NCBI RefSeq assembly: GCF_017498545.1
Contig: NZ_CP071793.1
Coordinates: 9,542,256-9,606,255 of the forward strand
Direction of reading: 5' to 3'
Length of the DNA stretch: 64,000 nt
Origin: Sulfidibacter corallicola
GTDB taxonomy: Bacteria > Acidobacteriota > Holophagae > Acanthopleuribacterales > Acanthopleuribacteraceae
Shown here: positions 45,852 to 54,364 of the stretch, piece by piece
Position numbering within the stretch: position 1 is the stretch's first letter
How the letters are laid out: each line of letters starts with the position of its first letter
Made by a program: the position numbers and the translations under genes
Notes under the pieces: model-generated
Told to the model about the DNA's origin: nothing
The model's database searches: none
The model's input: the letters and a program-made list of their open reading frames with translations, nothing else

Positions 45852-47192
45852 TCAGGAATCCAACCCGATCAGGTCAAGGTTCTTCAAGTGCTTCCCCGAA
45901 AAGGCACCGATGCGTTTCAGTATGTTGGCCAGGCCGGGATGGCCGACGGCGACGCCGTGAACCAATTCAGGAGTGAAGGTGAACGACACGGGTTCGTGTG
46001 CCGGGCGAGGTGCGACCCAACCTTTGCGGACCGGATCGATGTCGTGCTCGCGACACACCCGTTCGACCATGGTCCGGGTGCACCGGGCCTTGCCCTCGAA
46101 GACTTCCCAAGGCAAAGGCAGCGAGGCCCAAACCGGCGTGTCGCCTTCCAACTCGTTGCCAACCGCGCTGTGGTACCAAACCAAGTCGGCCGCCATCAAC
46201 CGAAGGACCTTGCCGAAACACATCTCATCCAAGATGTCTTCGGTGCCCATGGCGTAGTTCAGGGCAATCCAGTGGCTTCGAGCCCGGCTCCAGGCGCTGG
46301 CCAACAGGTTCCACGTACTGGAATCATTACCCCGTCTGACAATCATGGTCCGCCGGTTAATGCTCGATCGTTCCCAGACTTGCTTGAGGTAACCGGCACA
46401 GGTTTCCAAGACCTGGTACCACCGACTCAGCAGGACGCCCTTCTGGGTGTCGGTGACCCGAGCCAGGACGGCAGGCTTGGGGTACACGTGCCCGATGGCG
46501 AACCAGTTGGCCGTTTCACTTGCGGTGCATGCCTCGAACAAGGCCGCGGCGATGCGGTCATAGGCCCGGGTTTGCGGCCTGGCAACGAATTCCGATCGCA
46601 GGTTGCAGCGTGACACGTAGTACGCGATGAAACAGGCGGTCGCCTCATCTTGAGCGAAGGTCTCGAACAACAAGTCGGTCGTCAGCCCCGAGTGCCCTTT
46701 GTAGACCAGATCGGCGAGTTCCTTGTTCCGCATCAGGCGTTCCAGCTTGGCTTCCATTCGACGAAGGAACCGGAAGCGCTTGTTGTACTGCTTTTTGGAG
46801 ATGTCGAGGCCGGCGGCCTTCCGCTGAAACTTGTCGAGTCGATCGTGAAGAAAGCTGTTCTTGCCGAATTCCTTGGAGATCACGCGACCTGCACTCGTCA
46901 GATAGGCACCGACCACCGGCGCTTTCGATTCGTCCTGCCGCGGAAAGGGTTCCAGTTCCGGGAACAGCACCTCGAACAGATCGGCCTTGTTGGCAAATCC
47001 CTTGGGCTCGTGGAAGGTGGCGGACATCGAAGAGTAGTAATGGTAATTCGGGTTCTTCAAAGACCTTTGGGCGGCCACAGCCAAGTTGTGAACAACCCGC
47101 TCAGGGAGGCAGGCGGCGTGCTGATCCAAGATCAACCGGGCGACATCCTCGGGGCGGGGTCTTTGAAAAAGTGAGTCGTAAAGGTCCTGCAT
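45852..47192 (-). CDS. Unknown protein embedded in a tRNA cluster
   Basis: 446 residues; ATG 47192 has GGAG 6 nt upstream (a TTG at 47204 is the alternative). The gene lies between tRNA genes of the same strand: tRNA-Pro ends 19 nt before its ATG and the 8-nt-loop tRNA begins 12 nt after its stop, so all should be on one transcript. The protein is soluble and mostly helical with many Arg/Lys. Notable stretches are NYHYYSSMSATFHEPKGF, KKQYNKRFRFLRRMEAKLER, RRGNDSSTWNLLASAWSRAR (about residue 282) and GKVLRLMAADLVWYHS (about 329). I recognise no fold or active site. The basic helices and its setting suggest RNA binding, perhaps of the linked tRNAs (inference). GC-rich composition indicates an established gene. 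Confidence 0.85.
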   Translation of the reverse strand: MQDLYDSLFQRPRPEDVARLILDQHAACLPERVVHNLAVAAQRSLKNPNYHYYSSMSATFHEPKGFANKADLFEVLFPELEPFPRQDESKAPVVGAYLTSAGRVISKEFGKNSFLHDRLDKFQRKAAGLDISKKQYNKRFRFLRRMEAKLERLMRNKELADLVYKGHSGLTTDLLFETFAQDEATACFIAYYVSRCNLRSEFVARPQTRAYDRIAAALFEACTASETANWFAIGHVYPKPAVLARVTDTQKGVLLSRWYQVLETCAGYLKQVWERSSINRRTMIVRRGNDSSTWNLLASAWSRARSHWIALNYAMGTEDILDEMCFGKVLRLMAADLVWYHSAVGNELEGDTPVWASLPLPWEVFEGKARCTRTMVERVCREHDIDPVRKGWVAPRPAHEPVSFTFTPELVHGVAVGHPGLANILKRIGAFSGKHLKNLDLIGLDS

Positions 47193-47211
47193 GATCGTCT
47201 CCAAACACTGT

Positions 47212-47283
47212 TACCAGCGGCGGGGCTCGAACCCGCGTCATCCCGGTCCCGAGCCGGGCGCTCTGCCACTGAACTACGCTGAC
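47212..47283 (-). tRNA. tRNA-Pro (CGG)
   Basis: Minus strand. The anticodon arm CCCGG-CTCGGGA-CCGGG gives anticodon CGG, reading CCG. T arm GCGGG-TTCGAGC-CCCGC; D arm GTTC/GAGC. Acceptor GTCAGCG with CGCTGGT has G-T wobble pairs at 1-72 and 2-71. CCA not encoded. It is first in the cluster and ends 19 nt before the ATG of the embedded protein gene. Confidence 0.9.
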
Positions 47284-47569
47284 ACAATGTAAGCATTCGG
47301 CGAAACGGGTGACCTCAGGAGGTGCCCGTCACTTCGAGGTGATGGTACTGCGGGGTCTGTGCCAAAGGCATTGCGAATTGTTTAAATATCTTGAATAAAA
47401 TGGCTTATTTTTGAAACCACAACAAAGGACTCACTTTCAACCAGTCGCTCTGTATCGATAAACATCATTTACTATCGAAAATAATAAGCCCCTGGGCGCG
47501 TGTGGCATTCACACAGACGCTGCACCTTGTTTTCTCAGGCGCAGCCGCGTCCATCACATTGCCACCGAG

Positions 47570-47956
47570 CTAAACCCTAACCTGGGGAATAGATTCCGCA
47601 GCCTCGAGAACCTGCCTGAACTTCACGTTGCCATCTTTGTCCAAAACACGAACACCAACAATCGGAATTTCCGATTCCAGATACGCGAACCGCAAGCTCT
47701 GCCCTCCCGACGCCAAAAGCACCCGCGCGACAATCCCTTCCTTGTGGGCGACTCGCTCGAAGTCGACCTTGACCTTCTGCGGTCGCTCGCCTGAGCCGAG
47801 GTCCCAGTAGGCGAAGTGGCCTGCGTTGGCCTCCTGACCTTCGAGTAAGGAGAGATAATATTTGTGAAATAGATCTGTGGGAATGTGGCTGGTCGTCGCG
47901 GGCTTTGTAGATGCGGCTTTTGCTTTCTTTCGACGAGAAGACTTGTTCTTGGGCAT
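47570..47956 (-). CDS. Orphan family A protein, copy 2
   Basis: 128 residues. It has the same design as the copy at 44024-44473: a basic tail (MPKNKSSRRKKAKAAS) and the domain FHKYYLSLLEGQEANAGHFA, YWDLGSGERPQKVKVDFERV, VARVLLASGGQSLRFAYLES. It is shorter at the N-terminus, ends with a different ten-residue tail, and its ribosome site is weak. High identity points to a recent duplication across the tRNA cluster. Unknown function; no membrane or signal segment. Confidence 0.65.
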   Translation of the reverse strand: MPKNKSSRRKKAKAASTKPATTSHIPTDLFHKYYLSLLEGQEANAGHFAYWDLGSGERPQKVKVDFERVAHKEGIVARVLLASGGQSLRFAYLESEIPIVGVRVLDKDGNVKFRQVLEAAESIPQVRV

Positions 47957-48167
47957 AAGGAATAGACTGCCTTCGAGAATCGAGGTGTGGAGTTACTTGA
48001 TCCCAATTCTAACGCTATCGGCAAGCCCAATCCACTAAATTTAAGTAGCAAAAGCTGCACTGTTTTTTAGGCGGATTGAGGGGTTGAAATTTTTCAAAGG
48101 ACTTTGCGATTCGCAAAAGAGATCCGGAGAATCTTATGCAAGCCAGAGCTGGAAAGGGGCTTTTGAA

Positions 48168-48890
48168 CTACTTGCCTGAGATATTCACATTGGGGTTTCT
48201 AATAGTTACCCTTATAATATATCCATCCACATGATCCAGCGTAGCATATACCCCTTCACTTAAGGCACCTCCCATCTTTGCAGGTAAACAATAGCCAAAT
48301 TGAGCACCTCTTTCGATCTCGAAGGTTTCTCCTTCGATCAAAATCGTTTCACTAATCAAGCGTCTTTTTATATAATATACTCTGGTAATTTCTACAACAC
48401 CACTCGTGGTCTGATAAGAATTTAAAGACATACTTCGAAGGAGTTCACTATTAATTCGGTGTTTAGATATATAGCCATCAAAAGTGCACAATAAAAGGAA
48501 TTTTCCTATCATGATAATACCTATCCCAAGCGGTATCATTAATGCATACAAAGCAGATGAAAAAATGTCTATTCCAAAAAAACTAACATCCGCTTTAAAG
48601 CAATTATCATCTACGCGATCTATTGAGAGAAAGTAGTCCATGGCAATAGTCTCTGGATTTGATAATGCAACTATCTCAGTCTTTGCATAATGTCTTTTTC
48701 TGCATGGCTTTGTTCTTGCGTTGGGCAGGAATAAATTCCGACATTCTTGGATTAGATTTCCAAATCCACAAAATGACATGATAATACCTAAAAGAATTAC
48801 CGCGATTGAGACACAGCCAAAGATCAAGGATAATCTAAGGATTACACCACTTGAATCACTGAATTCATAAATGATCTGGTAATCTTCCAC
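48168..48890 (-). CDS. Two-helix membrane protein of unknown function
   Basis: 240 residues from GTG 48890, which has AGGTG 5 nt upstream; a TTG at 48905 is possible. Two hydrophobic helices near residues 18-42 (LRLSLIFGCVSIAVILLGII) and 108-138 (SALYALMIPLGIGIIMIGKF) flank a soluble loop of about 65 residues. A beta-rich C-terminal domain follows (VVEITRVYYIKRRLISETIL, then GETFEIERGAQFGYCLP). It is strongly AT-rich, standing out from its GC-rich surroundings, so probably transferred cargo. No family recognised; the topology resembles small two-helix membrane proteins that display a sensor or immunity domain. Confidence 0.65.
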   Translation of the reverse strand: MEDYQIIYEFSDSSGVILRLSLIFGCVSIAVILLGIIMSFCGFGNLIQECRNLFLPNARTKPCRKRHYAKTEIVALSNPETIAMDYFLSIDRVDDNCFKADVSFFGIDIFSSALYALMIPLGIGIIMIGKFLLLCTFDGYISKHRINSELLRSMSLNSYQTTSGVVEITRVYYIKRRLISETILIEGETFEIERGAQFGYCLPAKMGGALSEGVYATLDHVDGYIIRVTIRNPNVNISGK

Positions 48891-48905
48891 TTTTTCACCT
48901 GCCAA

Positions 48906-49334
48906 TCATTAATTTTTTGTCGCCATCATGCCGAAACTCAAACCAGGGTGCCATACCCTCTGTTTTGTACAAGGGCGTATGAATGGAAATCTTGGGGCCG
49001 TATTTTTTCGGCAGGAAACGAATTGGTTGACACAGATTGAAGAATCAGCAGTAAAGCGTAATTTGAATTTTAATTAATGAAAGAGGTAGCACCTGCAACA
49101 TTAAACCTGTGTCAAAACAGGTTAAAAACGGAGATTGACGCTTGCTGTCTTTTGGGAAATATTGGAAATGATAAATCCGTAGTGATCAGGAGTTTTTTTC
49201 TTAAAACAATACATGACTGCCGATCGTGTCCTTGAAAAATACTCCTTCCAGATTCAGGCGCCTCCCATCAAAGATCCCGCGCCGTGACCTCTTGCGCTCC
49301 CTGTCTTCCTTGAAAAGAATCGACACGATCCCGA
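48906..49334. other. AT-rich intergenic stretch
   Basis: About 430 bases without a supported gene. An imperfect inverted repeat around AACCTGTGTC-AAAACAGGTT (49108-49127) could terminate transcription. A decayed family B copy begins at its end. Confidence 0.4.
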
Positions 49335-49476
49335 CACTCAATTTGGTCGGTCACTTTTCCATTCTTCCTGGCCTGGCCGCTCCGGCCACCGTTACCCCAC
49401 AATCAGATGGGTGGATCATGGATACCCTCACGTGCTGAATCGATTGAGGAAACCACTGACATCATCAACATAGCCA
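49335..49476 (+). pseudogene. Decayed copy of orphan family B (signal-peptide part)
   Basis: This segment matches the first 140 bases of the intact gene at 44578 with substitutions that destroy the start codon (ACG in place of ATG) and introduce TGA. The late part, encoding AESIEETTDII, is the clearest match. The similarity stops abruptly at the perfect hairpin 49472-49507. Confidence 0.65.
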
Positions 49477-49507
49477 GACGCGCGCCCTTTCGGGCGCGCG
49501 TCTGGCT
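49472..49507. repeat. Perfect 16-bp hairpin at a duplication breakpoint
   Basis: AGCCAGACGCGCGCCC, loop TTTC, then GGGCGCGCGTCTGGCT: 16 perfect pairs with a 4-base loop. No T-tract follows. The similarity of one decayed family B copy ends here and the leader of the next begins just after it, so it may be a mobile REP-type hairpin or a rearrangement site. Confidence 0.75.
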
Positions 49508-49551
49508 GGAAATACGCATATCAGGTAAAGGCGCGTTGGGCAACGCCCTCA

Positions 49552-50126
49552 ATGCCACCCAACACGCCAAATTATGCAACCCTCACCTGGCTTGCTTTCC
49601 TATCCTTTCTCCTCGGCTTCGTGACTCCTGCTTCGACAATTCCACTACCGACCACCAGGCTTAACGACGCCCCTGCCGGCTGCTTCCGCAAGCAAAAGCG
49701 TCACATCGAGGCCCTCTGTATGGGCGGAGTGGACCAGGCCTACTTCGCGAAATCCTTCCCGCGAGTTCCGTTATCGGCCACTGCACCCGCGGTATTGGAT
49801 TCGCTGCCTACCAATGCACGCACTTCGAGTTCGTGACCGGCCCTGACAGCACGGACCTCTACGACTACTTCGATGACTTCCTCTACAAAATCGTCGTGTA
49901 CGTCGAAGAGGTCGAGCCACTAAAGAACGACACCTTGGCCCAACGGGCGCTTGGCGGCATTTCCCCTCAAGGCCGGGTGATTCTGCTGAACTACGCGGCC
50001 GACCAACGGATGCGAAACCACCACGGCTTTCCGCTGGTCGATCGATCCGAGCGCGATACCGTTCATTTCATCCGAGGCCACGTCTGGATCGACGATGAAG
50101 CTTTCATCAAGTTGGCGCAGCCATGA
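49552..50126 (+). pseudogene. Frameshifted copy of orphan family B
   Basis: The shared leader lies at about 49515. A signal-peptide start in one frame (TLTWLAFLSFLLGFVTPAS) corresponds to TLTWIVFLSFLPG of the intact gene. The coding frame then changes near 49,740, continuing as VIGHCTRGIGFAAYQCTHFE, VYVEEVEPLKNDTLAQRALG and GISPQGRVILLNYAADQR. The last part matches DMSLEGREVLMAYA of the intact copy. The 3' frame from 49833 is open to 50126 but lacks its own ribosome site. I treat it as one broken gene. Confidence 0.6.
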
Positions 50127-50282
50127 GTCCAAGGGGTTCCTGTAAAAGCCTCCTTCAGGATGTCGCCCTAAAAAAAATGGCGACACTTCATGCTTTCCCC
50201 CCTTCGCGACCGGCATGCAGTCGTCCGGCCGAGGAGCCAACGCCTTGACGTCCTGCATTTGAAATACTGACGGCGTACCGCC

Positions 50283-50335
50283 AAAGTAAAACAGGGCCGA
50301 TTCCAGCCACCTGCTCAGGTGGCTGGAATCGGCCC
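50283..50335 (-). terminator. Strong intrinsic terminator
   Basis: A 20-bp perfect inverted repeat (50294-50313 with 50316-50335, starting GGGCCGATTCCAGCC) is followed on the minus strand by the T-rich stretch TGTTTTACTTT. It lies about 30 nt after the stop of the minus-strand gene 50367-50672, so it ends that transcript. Confidence 0.8.
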
Positions 50336-50366
50336 CACATCGCTATGGCGCGACTGCCAATCTCGT

Positions 50367-50672
50367 TTAAGCGTAACTGGTTTCCCGTTGAGCGCGCCAA
50401 TTCCAAGGGCGAGCAAACTGGCGTTCACCGATCCTGACCACTTCTTCGCCAAAACGAACCAATACTTTTCGTCGAATCGGCTTTTCGTTTAGCGGTTTTC
50501 CTGGTTTTACTTTCGCCGAAAACTTGCCTGGTTCACATTCAGTTTGGTTGGTCTCCAGTTCTTGAAGAGTGACCATTTTGGGAGTTCTCTTGAGGACACT
50601 ATAAAAAGTTACATTGGTTTGATCGTATCCCCATTTGCTCACCAGGATTGAGTGCTCTTTGATAGTGTTCAT
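50367..50672 (-). CDS. Small basic phage-type protein
   Basis: 101 residues; ATG 50672 with AAGGAG 7 nt upstream. The beginning (MNTIKEHSILVSKWGYDQTN, then VTFYSVLKRTPKMVTLQELE) and the end (VVRIGERQFARPWNWRA) follow a pattern common in small uncharacterised phage proteins: a short WGY-type beta domain that finishes with an ARPW motif. Pfam assignment is not certain to me. It has its own terminator and points away from the late genes, so it may be an accessory or control gene at the start of the late block. Confidence 0.6.
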   Translation of the reverse strand: MNTIKEHSILVSKWGYDQTNVTFYSVLKRTPKMVTLQELETNQTECEPGKFSAKVKPGKPLNEKPIRRKVLVRFGEEVVRIGERQFARPWNWRAQRETSYA

Positions 50673-50910
50673 TGCAGAACTCCTTGATTGTAGTATGACG
50701 AGCATGACGTTCGTTTGGCTCGCTGTTGATGAATCTTTTATAGCGTGAGCCTTTTCAAGGTGTCAGTAGTAAATCACTGCTTTTTTGCAAATTCCCAAAC
50801 AAGTATTGATCTATCACTTTCCCTTTTGGGTACAGACTTGTAGTAGTGTGATTCTTAGGTGAGGTGGTTTTTCGAGTTGGCCTTGAAACCGATCTCCGAC
50901 ATCTCCCCGA

Positions 50911-50938
50911 TTGCTCCGGTAGGTAGAAAAGGAAGCAA
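50911..50938 (+). promoter_or_regulatory. GGTAGGTAG-type hairpin element, copy d
   Basis: Exact core GGTAGGTAG (50918-50926) between arms TTGCT (50911-50915) and AGCAA (50934-50938), with an extra CC/GG pair possible. It lies about 40 nt upstream of the small gene at 50978, the first of the plus-strand late block. Confidence 0.5.
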
Positions 50939-50977
50939 CCCGACGGGCTGCGACACCAACCCATCACGGAGGCCACC

Positions 50978-51253
50978 TTGAAACCCCGAATGAATGCGAC
51001 CGGCCACCCTTCCAAGCCCGACACCTCGGAATTCAGCCCCTTGTTCGACACCAATCCGAAGGGCACCTCGCAACCGGACATCTCACACTTGAACCCATCG
51101 ACCTCGCCCGAACTGGTCGCGGTCTTGAAAAGCCTGGCGGAGGCGACCGCCAGCTTGGCCAGCACCTTGGCGAAAACGGAACAAGTTGGTTTCCATCAAA
51201 AGGAGACTTCGATCGACGACGACCTAATCCGGTTCAGGGACGCGCGGTTGTGA
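50978..51253 (+). CDS. Small phage protein of unknown function
   Basis: 91 residues from TTG 50978 with GGAGG 5 nt upstream. The first half is Pro/Ser/Asn-rich and probably disordered. The second half forms one amphipathic helix (ELVAVLKSLAEATASLASTL, then AKTEQ) that could pair as a coiled coil. It precedes the terminase small subunit candidate. No family recognised. Confidence 0.5.
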   Translation: MKPRMNATGHPSKPDTSEFSPLFDTNPKGTSQPDISHLNPSTSPELVAVLKSLAEATASLASTLAKTEQVGFHQKETSIDDDLIRFRDARL

Positions 51254-51402
51254 CCTTGCGTGTTCGAATGGAGGGTCGGGCGATTCCTGCAGCTCGGCAG
51301 GCCGAAAATCCCCGGTGGCATTAGAGATTTGATCCGCTAAAGCCGCCCCCTCTCTCCCTGAAAATCAAACGTCATCAAAAACTCAGCGAATCGGGGGGTT
51401 CA

Positions 51403-52005
51403 ATGCCGTTCAAGAAGCCGGGCAAGTTCAGCCCAAGGGCACAAAATGACATGGCGACCATGACCAAGAACGAGGAACCACCGAAACCCAAAAGCCGAAC
51501 ACGCCACGGCAACGCGGGCAACAACCACAACCTCAAACACGGTCTCTTCGTCAACGCGGTCCTCAACGACGAAGAAAAGGGCATGTTCGATGCCTTGGTC
51601 GATTCCCTGTCTAGCGACTTCATATTCAACAAGTCGGCCGACCTGATCCAGGTCAAGATGATCGCGCTGTACTGGCTCAAGCTCAACCGCGCGATCACCC
51701 TCGACCTTCCCGAGCACGCCGAACGCTTCGATCGCATGATTCGCGCACATATGCGGGAACTCAAGACCACGAAGCTCACCCGTGAAGGCGACAAGCCCGT
51801 CGAACCGACGACGACGCCGGCGGAATGGGCGGCCGATATTTTGGCCAAGGCCGGAACGGAAGCGGAGTCGGAGCCAGTCAAACCCAAACGTGGCAGGAAG
51901 CCAACGAAAGAGCGCGCATCAACGCCATCAATATCGGGAACTCGTCGGAAGCCATCATCGAAAATGAATCAATCACAAACGCTAAGCGAGACGTCAAGAA
52001 AATGA
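51403..52005 (+). CDS. Terminase small subunit candidate
   Basis: 200 residues; ATG 51403 with GGGGGG just upstream. The segment SRTRHGNAGNNHNLKHGLFV resembles the G-N-x-N-x-x-x-H-G-L start of many phage small terminase or terminase-linked proteins. A helical centre follows (LIQVKMIALYWLKLNRAI; HAERFDRMIRAHMRELKTT). The C-terminus is basic and low-complexity (PKRGRKPTKERASTPS), suited to DNA contact. Its place upstream of the large terminase supports the call, although a cargo gene, a recombinase and a small gene separate the two. Moderate confidence. Confidence 0.55.
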   Translation: MPFKKPGKFSPRAQNDMATMTKNEEPPKPKSRTRHGNAGNNHNLKHGLFVNAVLNDEEKGMFDALVDSLSSDFIFNKSADLIQVKMIALYWLKLNRAITLDLPEHAERFDRMIRAHMRELKTTKLTREGDKPVEPTTTPAEWAADILAKAGTEAESEPVKPKRGRKPTKERASTPSISGTRRKPSSKMNQSQTLSETSRK

Positions 52006-52100
52006 CTTATTGACCTTGGTGTGGTAAAGTTTCGCTTTGACAATTATTGGGCTCGTCACGTGACAGGCATCGACACGTACGGATCTATTGGTGGCATTTC

Positions 52101-53141
52101 GTGTTTAACAACTTTTTGCACTGGATCTTCAGAAACCGCTACCTGCTCGCTGCGCAAACAATCGACGTTTTGATTTTTCTGGGCACCCTTGTATTGACCC
52201 TATTTGCGCTGGCCTTCCAAGTTTGGCTTGCCCTTGCTGTCCTTTCCTTCGGTCTTCTCTGGATTTACGCTCGACATGCTCCACGGTATTCCGAGGGATA
52301 TCAAGTTAGGGCTATAACCTATATGAATCAAGGCTTATACAAGGAGGCTCTAGCTGATTTCAACAAGGCATTAAAACTCGACCCCAAAAATGGGTCAGCC
52401 TACTCGGAGCGTGGCGTGCTGCTTGTGGACGTTGGCGATACAGACCAAGCATTTAAAGATCTTGATCAAGGTATTTCGCTCTTGCCCACCGATCCCATGA
52501 TGTATTTCCATCGATCTGTAGGGCACCTCGCCTTGGGGAAACCGGACAAGGCGATTGAGGACCTTGATCAAGCCATTCTCCTCGGGCTCATCCATTGCAA
52601 TACCTATTTTGTGCGTGGCAACGCCAATATGGACCTTGAGAGATGGGAAGATGCAAAAGCGGATTTTGACAAGTCCTTACAATTTAGTCCACACGGAGTG
52701 GACATCCTTGTCAGGCGTGCAGAAGCATTTGTGAGGTTAGGAAATCCAAGCGAAGCCGTCACTGATTGCCTTACCGCGTTGAAGTATGATCCGAACAGTG
52801 AAAGCGCCTATATCAATCTCGCATTTACCTACATTGAGATGAAGGAACCTGAAAAGGCAAAAGACGCTTGCGATGAGGCTCTCCGTTTGAACCCTAACCT
52901 AGGCGTGGGATATTTCAATCGGGCTGGGGCCTGGATCATGAAAGCCTGTGTACCTGAAGCACTTAGAGATTTGAAAACCGCATACACTTATGATGCCCAA
53001 TATCGATCCAAAGCCCTAATAGATCCAGATTTCGAGATCCTTTGGCATGACCCGGCTTTCCTTTTGTGGATTCAGGAAACTGAAGAAGAGGCTCAAGTTG
53101 AGGCCGAAAATCCAGGAAACGTGCCACTTGAGAACGCTTGA
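52101..53141 (+). CDS. Membrane-anchored TPR-repeat protein
   Basis: 346 residues from GTG 52101 (GGTGG 6 nt upstream); a longer frame from TTG 52047 lacks a ribosome site. Two hydrophobic helices near residues 14-58 (LIFLGTLVLTLFALAFQVWL, then AVLSFGLLWIY) are followed by about seven tetratricopeptide repeats, for example YKEALADFNKALKLDPKNGS and WEDAKADFDKSLQFSPHGVD. These form a cytosolic superhelix for protein binding. There is no catalytic domain. It sits among phage late genes but is not structural; an accessory gene acquired by the element is the simplest view. Its partner is unknown. Confidence 0.75.
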   Translation: MFNNFLHWIFRNRYLLAAQTIDVLIFLGTLVLTLFALAFQVWLALAVLSFGLLWIYARHAPRYSEGYQVRAITYMNQGLYKEALADFNKALKLDPKNGSAYSERGVLLVDVGDTDQAFKDLDQGISLLPTDPMMYFHRSVGHLALGKPDKAIEDLDQAILLGLIHCNTYFVRGNANMDLERWEDAKADFDKSLQFSPHGVDILVRRAEAFVRLGNPSEAVTDCLTALKYDPNSESAYINLAFTYIEMKEPEKAKDACDEALRLNPNLGVGYFNRAGAWIMKACVPEALRDLKTAYTYDAQYRSKALIDPDFEILWHDPAFLLWIQETEEEAQVEAENPGNVPLENA

Positions 53142-53146
53142 CGTTT

Positions 53147-53731
53147 TCAATCTGTCCAAAAATTCGCGAACCGGTTCGACGCCAATTCCGTGTACCGCAT
53201 CGTGTGCTTGATGTCCCTGTGCCCCAAGTAAATCTGAATCGCGCGAGTGTCGACACCTTCGTTTGCCAACTTGAATCCGCAGGAATGCCGCAACATGTGC
53301 GGATGAATCGGAATGCCGATATCTGCCTTCTCACCCGCGCGTTTCACCAACTTTTGGAAGGTGCTGGCCGTCAAGGGTCCCTTGCGCTCGGTGACAAAGA
53401 CGAACGTCGTTTCAGGGTAATCTCGCATTACTCGTCGCAGCGCGCGGATTTCCACCCCGTAAAGCGGATGCACACCCGATATGCCGCCCTTCTTGCGAAC
53501 CACGCTCAATCGCGCCTCGTTCAAGAGCACCTGTGACCACTTCAATTCCACCAGTTCCGATAACCGCAGGCCGTGACGGAAGGCGACCAAGATCATGGTC
53601 GCGTCGCGGTGCCCGTGTCGTCCAATCGAGCGCGCGGCCTTCATGAGCCGTTCGACCTCATCGGGGGTCAGGTATTCGCGGTCGCGTACCGCGGCGTTCG
53701 TTGGCCGTTTCAGGGTCAGCCCTGTCGTCAT
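53147..53731 (-). CDS. Short tyrosine recombinase (FimB/integrase core only)
   Basis: 194 residues; ATG 53731 with GGGGAGG upstream. All catalytic residues are recognisable: Arg in AFRHGLRLSELVEL, Lys in the VVRKKGGISG strand turn, H-x-x-R in IHPHMLRHSCG, and His plus nucleophilic Tyr in YLGHRDIKHTMRYTEL. It lacks the N-terminal arm- and core-binding domains of phage integrases, giving the size of FimB/FimE/HbiF-type invertases. It could integrate the element or invert a segment. It converges with the TPR gene (5 nt apart) and is divergent from the gene at 54005; the shared spacer holds an inverted repeat. Confidence 0.85.
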   Translation of the reverse strand: MTTGLTLKRPTNAAVRDREYLTPDEVERLMKAARSIGRHGHRDATMILVAFRHGLRLSELVELKWSQVLLNEARLSVVRKKGGISGVHPLYGVEIRALRRVMRDYPETTFVFVTERKGPLTASTFQKLVKRAGEKADIGIPIHPHMLRHSCGFKLANEGVDTRAIQIYLGHRDIKHTMRYTELASNRFANFWTD

Positions 53732-53918
53732 GAATCCTCCCCATTCAGCAACTTTCCGTAAAACGCCCGTTGGCGCCTCGAACCAAAGCGGCTCTCACGC
53801 GTTGGTGCCGTTCGGCCTTGCCGGGCCAACTTTCCGTTTTTTGGGCCATTTACGGAAAGTTTCCCTGACCAAGCCAAAACCAGCGGGTGCGCTTAGAGCC
53901 TCAAATAGTCCAGGGGCT

Positions 53919-53945
53919 ATTGTATACAATCATGGTTGTGTATAA
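53919..53945. promoter_or_regulatory. Operator-like palindrome between divergent genes
   Basis: A 12-base perfect palindrome ATTGTATACAAT (53919-53930) is followed by a related half-site TTGTGTATAA (53936-53945). It lies in the spacer between the recombinase and the plus-strand small gene, where a repressor of both could bind. Confidence 0.45.
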
Positions 53946-54004
53946 AACCAAAGACAATTGCCTTCCCCCTTGCTTGGCCGTAAGATGGCCTCCGGAGGTC
54001 GACC

Positions 54005-54283
54005 ATGGGAAGGCCAGGTAAACCTATGCGTGAAGACGCACTTAGGACGATTGCGGCACTAAAGGCCAGTGAACTATACACTCCATCCACCGCGGTCGAC
54101 TTCGGTATCGAGCTTGGTCATGTTGAATCCCAAAATCGGCACAAGGTACGCCGCGCGTTTGTTCACTTTTCCGCCTACCATTTCAAAGATATTCCCCCAG
54201 ACGGCACAGTTAGAGTGGCGGGAAGGTGGCAGGGGGCATGGAAGGGTTCAAGATGGCGAGAAGGGGCCAGTCTAGACTCCTAA
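54005..54283 (+). CDS. Small phage protein upstream of terminase
   Basis: 92 residues; ATG 54005 with GGAGG 6 nt upstream, one of the best ribosome sites in the window. The N-terminal 40 residues are helical (REDALRTIAALKASELYTPS), then VDFGIELGHVESQNRHKVRR is reminiscent of a small helix-turn-helix, and the tail is Gly/Trp/Arg-rich. Regulatory DNA binding is possible. Not matched to a family. Confidence 0.5.
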   Translation: MGRPGKPMREDALRTIAALKASELYTPSTAVDFGIELGHVESQNRHKVRRAFVHFSAYHFKDIPPDGTVRVAGRWQGAWKGSRWREGASLDS

Positions 54284-54364
54284 GTAGCTCGGCAATCATG
54301 TATGCACGTGTACACAAATGCACTTATGGCTTCTTTAGCTTCATTGAATCGTCGCTTTCGAGTC

